Positions 42,527 to 50,933 of a DNA stretch of 64,000 bases are shown here, one piece after another; positions within the stretch are counted from its first letter, which is position 1; each line of letters opens with the position of its first letter. Source of the DNA: Impatiens glandulifera (taxonomy: Eukaryota; Streptophyta; Magnoliopsida; Ericales; Balsaminaceae). The position numbers and the translations under genes are program-made. The stretch lies in contig NW_025919387.1 of assembly GCF_907164915.1 (NCBI RefSeq), positions 1 to 64,000 of the forward strand, in the 5' to 3' direction. The notes below the pieces were generated by a model, which did not search any database, was not told the DNA's origin, and saw only the letters and a list, made by a program, of their open reading frames with translations.

Positions 42527-45370
42527 ATGGATCTAGGCAAAGCTCCATTTCAATGGATGTTGCAGGTAGATTTCGCAGATATTGACGAGCATGCTGACGA
42601 CAAGAACAAGGCTGTTCTTCAACTTCTACGAGAATCTGGGTTGGAGAAGTTCCTTTCTGGTCCGTTCACCATTCATCCGGCGGCGGTGACGGAGTTCTTA
42701 GCGACGGCGACACTGTTGAAGAGAAAAATCTCGGCTACTGTCAACGGGAAGGCCGTCCTCATCACTGAAGAAATATTTGCGGAAGCCCTTGGTCTGCCCA
42801 ACACAGGTTCAGACCTAAAGTTCGACTTAACCGAAGCAGAATCAAATGCTGCCCGGTTGGTTGTATCTTTCTCAGGTCAGGATCTGGTGATCCACAACAG
42901 CCGGAAGATCAAGCTAAAACCGAAATACAGATGGTTAGTGACCATCATCGCCAAATCACTCCAAGGAAAGGGAGGTAACTTCGATAACCTCACAAAGTTT
43001 AAGCTCAGAATGTTGTTAGCCATTGTTCGCGGAGACAAGGTGGACTGGGGATACGTTATATACGAAGAGTTTTGTCAAATGGTGATTAAGAAAGATGGCC
43101 GGGTGCAGGCCTATGCTATGCAAATCGTCAAAATTCTTGAGTTCCTTAATGTGGAACTAGGTGAAGGCATACCGCTTCCGATCTCCAACATTCTTGACTC
43201 TGAGTCAATGACAGAAAAACCGGAGAAGACGATCAAACCTAAGTCCTCAAAGACTAAATCATCTAAGGGAGCTAGCTCATCGGTCCCAATTGAAGAAGAA
43301 ACAAGACAGAAGAAACTGTCAAGAAAAGTGGTTGAGGCAGAAGCTCCACCAGAACCTAAAAGGAGGAAGAAGGTAGCTGCGAAGAAGAGTTCAAAGAAAC
43401 CGGCGGACTCCGAGAAAACGCTTTCCTCGGACAATCCACCGGAAAGAACCGCAGATGTATTTCAGCCCATCCCAATCAACACCGTTATCCCAACTCCCAT
43501 CCCATCCAATTCTCCAAGGCAAACCGAATCTTCGGGGAGCAAGGAGAACAAGTCAAACTCAAAGGAGGAGGCAGAGGGAAATGTTCACTCTGCAACCTCC
43601 AAGTCACCCAGTAAGCAAGCCGAAGAGGTATTAGCCGATGTGGGCTTGAATACCTCAGAAGCAATTCAGAATGTGGTCCAGGAAATCACAAGAGAAACCG
43701 AAGAGGACGATGTCTCAAGTCGTCGGAAGCCAGACAATCAGGTTGAAATACCTGATCAAACAGAAGTTCAACCGGTCGATGAGACGACCAAATCAACAGA
43801 AACTGCACCTCCGGCTCAGGAGGGAAATATTGAAGAACAGGAACCCTGCGTTTCCGCAGGAGGCAAGACAGCTCCAGAAGGACCTACTCCGATAAACAAA
43901 GGCAAAGGCATTCTTTTTGAAGAAACAACGGAAACCGGAACGGGCACGCTGCAAATCGACCCTCAAACTGAAGCCATAACCGGAGACGAGTTTCCATACA
44001 CCATAGAGCAAGAAAATGAGCTATTTGAGGAATTTATTCAAGACATGAACAAAGGTGCAAGTGATGCGCTAGCTCCATACATCCGGTGGGTGAAGCTCCG
44101 ATGCGAAACCAAACTATCCGACATGCTTCCAGGTTTTAGTGGAAACAGACAGTGGGACAAACTCGTCAAGCTAGAAGAAAGGGCACTCGAGCTAGCCAAC
44201 ACCAATCTAATCCAACCGGCGTTTAATAAAGCTCCGGTAATCCTTGAAAACGTTCGGTTACAGGCAGTTGAGAATGCCTTTCAAGAAATCAAAGGAAAGA
44301 CACTAGAACCAATTGAAATGAAGATGGCCGAACGATTTCTTGGGGTACGAGAACAGCTTGTGCGAAATCTCGATCATCTTGACAAGCAATGGTGGAAAAG
44401 CTGCCAACGTCAATTCGACAATGCTGAGTTATATCAAAGTAAGCCTTTCTTTATAAGTGGTGAAACATCCGGCACCTCTGAAAACCTGGAAAAAGAAGCC
44501 TCTCAACCGGTCAAAGCTCTGGACATAAATCAAATCAAGCAAGCAGTGGTGGAAACAGCTGATTCATGCCTTGGGAACTTTACAGCAGTAACCGACGAAA
44601 GAATTTCAGTGGCTGAAGATAAAATGTTAATTTCTCTACAAACCATGATGGACACGACCATGCAAACAACAGTTAAAGCCATGATTACCGAGTCCGTCAA
44701 AGCCGCAACCGCTCCACTTTTGGACATGTTGCAAGCAATGGCAATTCAAATCGGGGAAATGTCCAAGGTTCAAGTCAGCTCAACCCAAACACAAATCGAA
44801 AAGGATGCTGAAACCGCACAGAAATTGCAAGAAGAAGAGATTGAAAGAGAACGGCTACAGAAGGAACTTGAAGATAAAGACCATGAGCTTGCCCAACAAT
44901 GCAATGAAGAGGAGCAGGCTAACGTCCAGGAACAGATACTGGGTCAATCGTCCCACTCCATGAATACAAGGAACAAGAACAAGAAGAAACGAAGTGCCGT
45001 TAAAAACGTGATGAAGCGGGCAGAACAGAAAACAGCCGCACCGGTTGCGATAAATGCGGAACCGCTTGATGAGGAAGAAGAAGAAGATCCGGAGGAACTT
45101 AACAGACGGAAGAGAAGGACAACCGGAGAATCCACAGCAACTCCAAGCTTCAGACCTTCGACTGTTCCACCTCCTCCACCGCCAAAGCCAGTTTGCGCCA
45201 ACTTCAACCTCAAGAATAAGAGCACCGGTCATTCAAGTGTATGGGCCGGTGTGCTGATCGATGCCGACAGACGTGCTAGAGAACACAGAGCAAGGCAAGA
45301 AGAAGAAAGAAGACGGTTGGAAAAAGAGCTGGAAAAAGAGCAACACAAGGGGGGACCATCCAAGCCCTAA
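42527..45370 (+). CDS. Accessory ORF 3 of the Sirevirus (947 aa, open)
   Basis: Residues 1 to about 225 are the family domain (ESGLEKFLSGPFTI, FAEALGLPNTG, LVTIIAKSLQGKGG, KVDWGYVIYEEF). A long polar linker follows, with a basic cluster near residue 275 (PKRRKKVAAKKSSKK) that looks like a nuclear localisation signal. A helical block near residues 515-650 (RQWDKLVKLEERALELA) aligns by eye with the C-terminal half of the RT1 accessory protein. Coiled coil is likely at about 760-830. A second basic cluster (KNKKKRSAVKNVMKR), a six-proline run and a charged helix end the protein. No enzyme motif is seen. Possible roles are RNA or chromatin binding; this is inference. Confidence 0.8.
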   Translation: MDLGKAPFQWMLQVDFADIDEHADDKNKAVLQLLRESGLEKFLSGPFTIHPAAVTEFLATATLLKRKISATVNGKAVLITEEIFAEALGLPNTGSDLKFDLTEAESNAARLVVSFSGQDLVIHNSRKIKLKPKYRWLVTIIAKSLQGKGGNFDNLTKFKLRMLLAIVRGDKVDWGYVIYEEFCQMVIKKDGRVQAYAMQIVKILEFLNVELGEGIPLPISNILDSESMTEKPEKTIKPKSSKTKSSKGASSSVPIEEETRQKKLSRKVVEAEAPPEPKRRKKVAAKKSSKKPADSEKTLSSDNPPERTADVFQPIPINTVIPTPIPSNSPRQTESSGSKENKSNSKEEAEGNVHSATSKSPSKQAEEVLADVGLNTSEAIQNVVQEITRETEEDDVSSRRKPDNQVEIPDQTEVQPVDETTKSTETAPPAQEGNIEEQEPCVSAGGKTAPEGPTPINKGKGILFEETTETGTGTLQIDPQTEAITGDEFPYTIEQENELFEEFIQDMNKGASDALAPYIRWVKLRCETKLSDMLPGFSGNRQWDKLVKLEERALELANTNLIQPAFNKAPVILENVRLQAVENAFQEIKGKTLEPIEMKMAERFLGVREQLVRNLDHLDKQWWKSCQRQFDNAELYQSKPFFISGETSGTSENLEKEASQPVKALDINQIKQAVVETADSCLGNFTAVTDERISVAEDKMLISLQTMMDTTMQTTVKAMITESVKAATAPLLDMLQAMAIQIGEMSKVQVSSTQTQIEKDAETAQKLQEEEIERERLQKELEDKDHELAQQCNEEEQANVQEQILGQSSHSMNTRNKNKKKRSAVKNVMKRAEQKTAAPVAINAEPLDEEEEEDPEELNRRKRRTTGESTATPSFRPSTVPPPPPPKPVCANFNLKNKSTGHSSVWAGVLIDADRRAREHRARQEEERRRLEKELEKEQHKGGPSKP

Positions 45371-45741
45371 ACTCTATTTCTATAATTATTCTTGAACAAT
45401 TATGTTTTGCTGTGTTTCAGAACTTGGTTACTTTGCTATCTCTTATGGTTTTCAAACATATTTTTTATGTTTTTCAAACATATTTTTCTTAAAAATCTTA
45501 CTTATTTTTCTTCAAAACATACATTTATCAAAAATCAAACTCATGTTTTTCAAACACGTTTCTCTCAAAGCAATTTGAACTCATACTGTTAACCGGCTAT
45601 ATATTACAAGTTTTGAATATTTATTCTAAATAATCAAAAAGGGAGAAATTGATAGAAAAATTAAGTAAGTTAATTTTCTTAAAACCGGCCACACATTACA
45701 ATTTTTGAATATTTATTCTAAATAATCAAAAAGGGAGAAAT
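45371..45741 (+). other. Sirevirus 3' untranslated region with duplicated polypurine tract
   Basis: CAAAAAGGGAGAAAT occurs at 45635-45649 and again at 45727-45741, each followed by TGATAGAAAAATTAAG, the start of the LTR. The period is 92 bp. The second copy is the functional one because it abuts the 3' LTR. The first copy carries about 50 nt of LTR-like start. Confidence 0.85.
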
Positions 45742-46998
45742 TGATAGAAAAATTAAGTAGATTAATTTTTGAACCGGCCAAATAAACTAAATAGAGATTA
45801 ATCTTCATGTGCAGGTACTTAACAAACCGGAACCGATTGAGGCATCAAAAACCGGTTGCTACTACTTCAAAGAAACCAGCCTCAAGTGATCGAGTTAAAA
45901 GATCACAGGAACCGGCTTCACTTTCTCAAAGCGACCGGTTAACGAAGAACATAAGATTACATTCCAACCGGATCATAATGCACAAGACACAGAAACCGGA
46001 CAGTACAGATCAAAAGTCAGAAGATTCAAATCTCAAGAGTGACGTACCATGACGGAAGAAACGTGTCTTGAAAGAATAAAAGAAGATCAGATCCGATCAG
46101 AAGCATGCGAGGAAAGCAATGATGCTTTGCTGATCCGATGCTGACAACCGGAAGCGGATGTTTAACACGTGTATCAATCTGAAAACCGGCTATGTCATCA
46201 CATGCTCAGAGTCACCTGCATGAATGCCAGGTGTTGAGGAAATTGAAGCGTACAAGCAACCTCTCTGCAAACAGGCGTGATGACGATCAACCAATCCAGA
46301 AGAGAGAGAAGAAAGTAGCCGTTAGCTACTTTCAGCTATAAAAGGAAGACGGATCGTCTTCATTCAAAGTAGTTCGGTAGTTGTAGTTGTGAGCATCATA
46401 AACTCTGAAAGTCATAAAGCATTAAATTCTAGAGAGATAAAGTCCTGTATTCTAAAGCCGGTGTGCTTAAAACCGGAAGCTTTGTGTGTGTTGTTTTGTT
46501 GAGTTGTTGTATTACATCAAAGTGTGAGTTTGGTGTAACCGGCGAGTAGCGAAGTTGGGCTCGACCGGAAGTGTAATTGTAACTCTAAAGAGTTAGTGGA
46601 GATCCTTCTCATAACCTGAGAAGAAGGGGTGACGTAGGAGGGTTTGCTCCGAACATCCATAAACAAATCCCTTGTCTCGTGCTCTTTCATTCGCTTTCAT
46701 TTCCCACTTTCTTAACGTAAACCGCAAACTAATCATACTTCCAAAACCGGTCACTCACCTCCATTAAACCGACTCCTTCCTAAAACATCATCTAAAAGTC
46801 GCATTCGTTGCTTCAACCTGAAACAGACATTTCCGCCCTTGAACCCGGTTCAAGAGTCTGTGACAGGTTGTGCAGTGCTGAGAAAGGTTTTAGTCTTTAA
46901 CCGGACTATCACCAAAGAGTTGTGTGTTGTGTAAGCGGCCACCCTTACCTGAAACCGGAAAACACCCCGGTCCTCCAAGGGCGTCCCCGATCCTAACA
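45742..46998 (+). repeat. Sirevirus 3' LTR
   Basis: It is 1257 bp, the same length as the 5' LTR, with the same ends. About 11 substitutions separate the two, mostly transitions. TATA box at 46337-46344. The target duplication TACAT follows at 46999-47003. Confidence 0.94.
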
Positions 46999-47009
46999 TA
47001 CATGTTTAC

Positions 47010-48079
47010 CTGGCTCGTGAATTTTGAACTGGACATAAAAAACTTGAGACAACAAAGACAACGAAGTCGATTTTGAAATCGTTGTCTGCACTTGTGTTAC
47101 TTAATATCTTGGGGATCATAGAAAGTGTTTCGGGAGCTTTTGAGTCTTCCCCGGTCCATCTGGTCTTCCAATCCCTCAAGAAATTAAAATAATCAGGGTC
47201 CTTAGTCTTGTCCCCCCCAACGGACTCGACTACGTTCATTGCCCCTCTAGGGAGGTTCATCACGAGCTGTACGAGATCTTCATCGATAAGGATCTCATCA
47301 CCGTTGGCCAATACCAGAGAACTCTTATCCGGGTCAAAACATTGGATTACGTGTCTGGAAAAATGCGCCAGGCACTTGGAGACACCCATTGTAAGAAGAG
47401 AACCAAACCCGATTTCCTTCACGGCTTCCCTCTGTTCTACGCTCAATTTAGGAATCAGTTGAGCGAGGCAATGAGGTGATGATCTTGTTAGAAATGTCAG
47501 TTTACGTTTCTTGATGGTTTTGGTTTTTTGGGGAGATGGTGGTAACTCTTCATCGAATGGGGTAGTACACGGAGAAATATTAGTGGTTTCTGGGGGTGGT
47601 TCTGGTAACTCTTCATCGACTGTTGGAGTGGAGGTAGGAATAACATTGGGTTTTTTTTAGGGGGAAAAGGTGGTGGTAAAATCTCATCAAAATGGGTAGT
47701 ACCTGCAGCAACATCAGTAGCTTCGACAGCAACTGTGGAAACTGATTCAGCAGTCGATGACGACTTCATATTCGTCTTCGTATTTCTCTTCCTCTTCCTT
47801 TCATATGTAACCAAGTTATTAAACCTCGAAGTCATTATTTTTGGTGGGATAGCATAAATCAGTATTCAACTAAATAAATGGAATAAACATGTGTAAAATT
47901 AGTATACAATATATAAACACAATAAGATTAACCTACCTCTCTGGTTTATGGCGGGGATTGACGTTGGATGCAGGAGTGGGGGCAGTTTCGTTTGCGTTTA
48001 TGCTCCTACAAACTTGCAAGACGACCTCTCGAGAGTCGATGGTATCCACTTCCATGTTGTTGCCTTGGTTCCCTGACAT
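47010..48079 (-). pseudogene. Ulp1-like gene of MULE A, 5' part
   Basis: The start ATG at 48079 opens a short exon (MSGNQGNNMEVDTIDSRE) ending at a GT donor near 47938. A second exon region begins near 47835. It has a Pro-rich linker with a frame change near 47470, then VEQREAVKEIGFGSLLTMGV, DEDLVQLVMNLPRG and DNDFKIDFVVFVVSSFLCP. This N-terminal block is shared with the MULE B copy. The last exon base before the nested retrotransposon is 47010, followed by GTAAAC. The Sirevirus lies 6 bp into this intron; the next exon is at 31408. The frame change means that even correct removal of the giant intron would not restore a full protein. Confidence 0.75.
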
Positions 48080-49282
48080 CTTCAGAAGAAATCCTTGTAG
48101 AATAAAAGAAATATCTAGGGTTTCGACGTTGAGTGTTTGGATTATCGCCGGGAGAAAATGATGGGGAGTGGGATTGTAGCGGGAAATTGAAATTATATCA
48201 ACTAGTAATGGAAGCGAATAAATATTCGTTCCATATCGTAACTTCTTAAAAAAATTCAAAAAATAAATTGAAAATAAAAACTGTTATTCGAAGCGAAGAT
48301 TTATTCACGGGATGTAAATGCACGGGTAAGTGAATTTACATGACATGCAAGTGGTCTTCTCATGGGAGGGGAGGGGGTTTTACATGAACGTCAGGCTAAA
48401 AATAATTGAAAAGAAGAAATCTTCGCTTTCAATCGTCTCCTCGAAAAAAAAATTAAAGCGAATATTTGGTCGTTTCCTGCATGTCATTTTAAATTAATTG
48501 AATTAACATTTATTAATAAACGGAAATATAAAATTAATAAAAATAAAATAGCCAAGTAATTGAGGCGAAGATTTGTTCGGTTGCTGCATGTGATTTTTAA
48601 TAAATTAAATTAATATTTAATAAACGGAAATATAAAATCCATGTCATTTTGGTCTTTACATGCACGGGTAAGTGTATTCACATGGCAGGCAGGCGGTCTT
48701 CTCTTGGGTGGGTGGGGGGTTTACATGAGGTTATTATTAAAATTAATTGAAGCAAATATATCTTCGCTCCTGAGGGTCTGAAGGCCAAAAAAATTAAATG
48801 AAAAAAAAGAATGAATTAATTGAAGCGAATATTATATCGCTGCATTCGATTTTCAATAATTAAATTAATATTTAATAAACTGAAATATAAAATCCATGTC
48901 ATTTTGGTCTTTACATAGACGTGTAAGTGTATTTTCATGAAAGGCAAGCGGTCTTCTCATGGCTGGGTATGGGGGGTTTACATGAGGGTCAGGGCAACGG
49001 GCGTGGAAATCTTCGCTCCCATCGCATCTCACCCTTCCCTCTGACACGGTGCCCAGAGCGAAGATATCTTATTTGGGTATCATGTGATTATTATATAATT
49101 TCCTGGCGTTAACAAGCGCTGCCGTTAACGGCGTCTTGTGTGAACCCGGGACGAAACCCAGATTCCGGATTCTCCCTCCCTCCGTCTCCTCCCCAGATTG
49201 ATTTATTATTAAAATAATAATGCTGCAATCTGATTGGTCCTCCACAGGGGAACACGGAAATCGGTAGCAGAAGATCTGGATT
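48080..49282. repeat. MULE A right TIR and subterminal modules
   Basis: It is the reverse complement of the left arm. Modules ending GAGGCGAAG or GAAGCGAATA recur at about 48290-48450, 48560-48780 and 48830-49020, each with GGTCTTTACAT and GGTCTTCTCATGG phrases. The terminal 450 bp (48830-49282) match 17599-18050 in reverse. The frames 48865-49047 and 48927-49112 are TIR sequence and not genes. Confidence 0.85.
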
Positions 49283-49292
49283 TCATTTTATA

Positions 49293-49402
49293 AGATTAAT
49301 TAAATAAATATTTTTAATTAAAAGTTCCTTTTAAAAATGATTAATTTTATGAAACTAAAAATTATCACCTATTTACTTCATATTTAAAAGTTGTCTAATT
49401 TA
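49293..49402. repeat. Duplicated flank segment, right of MULE A
   Basis: AGATTAATTAAATAAATATT and the following sequence to GTCTAATTTATT match about 61995-62105. At 49403 the match ends abruptly and MULE-type subterminal sequence begins. Confidence 0.82.
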
Positions 49403-50930
49403 TTAAATATTAATTTAATTTATTAAAAATTACATGCAGAGAAGAAATCTTCACTTCAATTACTTATTTTTATATTTTAATTAAATTTATTAAAAATAAT
49501 ATGCAGCGAATAAATATTCGGTTCGATTACTTCATTTTAGTTTTTAATTTTTTTTTGTAATTTTTATTTAAGAGGAGATGATTTGTAGCGAAGAAATATT
49601 CGCTTAAATTACATAATTTAATATTTAAAAAAATTTCAATTTTAAATTTACGAGGAGACTGTTTAAAGCGAATAAATCTTCGCTTCAATTATTTTGAACC
49701 TGACGTTCATGTAAAACCCCCTACCCTCCCATGAGAAGACCGTTTACCTCTCATGTAAGTACATTGACGCATGTATGTAAAGACCAAAATTACCATGAAA
49801 ATTATTTTTCAATTTATTAAATATTAATGAAATTTATTGGAAATGACATGCAGCGAAGAAATCTTCGCTCAAATTACTTGAAACTTATTTTTTAATTTTT
49901 TACTTGAAACTTCATTCATATTTTTAATTTATTAATGAAATATTTTCTTACGGGGATATGCATTTTCTTAAAGTAAACATCAAATATCAAATCGAAAGAG
50001 TGTACAGTCTTTTTGACAGGAAACATCATTCATAATTTATATATTGTTAATGAAAAAGTAAAAACAATACCATTAGGTGCTGTTTGATCTTTGTGTGTTT
50101 TTGTATAAAAACCCAAAATTTCTCCAAATACACGCTCAATCTTTTAATCATAAATCAAATAATTCAATATTTTAATTAACATTATATTAAATATTAAATT
50201 ATTTCTATATAAATAAAATTATATTTAATACATAAGTGGAAAATTAAATTAAATATATTATTATTTATATATAAAGAGAAATATATTAAATATAATTAAG
50301 ATTTAAATTATATTAAATTAAAAAAATAAAATGAAGCGCCAAAACCTTTTTGTCATGCCAATTCACCTATCTTGTATGAAATAGTCTCAGTCTATGTGAA
50401 ACCCGTATACGGCAAGTCATTTCAACTGCTACCATCCAATCAAATGTCAATCCTTCAGATTGTATTATATATGTTAGATTTGCTGATCGAATATTTCTTC
50501 GCTTCTTCCGCATTTAAACGCGAAGAGTTGCTTACCTTTTCGAATGTCTTTTTTTTCATAATGATGAATCATATAAAAGATTTCCTGAGCGAAGATATAT
50601 TCGCACAATCCGGCGTTCAACACGAATAATACTTCGCCTATTCGAATATCTTTTATTTTCATAATGCTGAATTATATGTTACATTTCATGAGGAATAATG
50701 CTTCGCCACATATGAAGTTCATAAAAAACTACTTATTCATGTTTGTAAAAACCGAAACGGGCTAATGAAAATACATTCACACTGAGCACGTATTTAGAAA
50801 AAATAATATCTCAAGCCCGACTCCGGCTGTTATACACCCAGGTTACTCTGCTATTTGACCTAGCGCTGTCGTCTCCGTTCGTTTGACTCCGAATCCATTT
50901 CTCTTCCGGTTAGTATCTTCTGCGGCTGCG
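49403..50930. repeat. MULE B left subterminal region
   Basis: AGCGAA-N6-TTCGCT or near matches occur at about 49505, 49590, 49668 and 49853. One subterminal module lies at 49695-49800. The rest (49900-50340) is AT-rich. Bases 50450-50720 hold more dyads (for example AGCGAAGATATATTCGCAC near 50590). The likely leader of the Ulp1 gene is 50850-50933. Confidence 0.75.
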
Positions 50931-50933
50931 AAA

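Larger units (their letters stand above)
31478..46998 (+). mobile_element. Sirevirus-type Copia retrotransposon with three accessory ORFs, nested in the Ulp1 gene
   Basis: Two 1257-bp LTRs, the TACAT duplication, a TGGTATCAGAGT primer site and an AAAAAGGGAGAAAT polypurine tract define a complete element. The order gag, protease, integrase, RT, RNase H is that of Copia. An extra coding region between pol and the 3' LTR, and protease and RT blocks of the kind seen in SIRE1, suggest the Sirevirus lineage. The LTRs differ at about 11 sites by eye (near 0.9%), so insertion was recent. Pol carries a stop and a frame-breaking deletion. The apparent 15.5-kb length includes a 100-N gap and a 2130-bp repeated segment that may be an assembly artefact. 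Confidence 0.92.
17599..49282. mobile_element. MULE A: giant Mutator-like element with target duplication TCATTTTATA
   Basis: The ends are long inverted repeats: the left begins near 17599 with CAGATCTTCTGCTACCGAT and the right ends near 49282 with its complement. TCATTTTATA lies at 17589-17598 and 49283-49292, a 10-bp duplication in the range known for MULEs. Inside are a BRCT gene and a FAR1/MULE transposase (plus strand), then a DUF7745-like gene and a Ulp1-like protease gene (minus strand). The Sirevirus-type element is nested in the Ulp1 gene and accounts for 15.5 kb, leaving about 16 kb of MULE. MULEs carrying Ulp1 are known in plants (Kaonashi/CUMULE groups); the BRCT cargo is unfamiliar to me. 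Confidence 0.85.
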
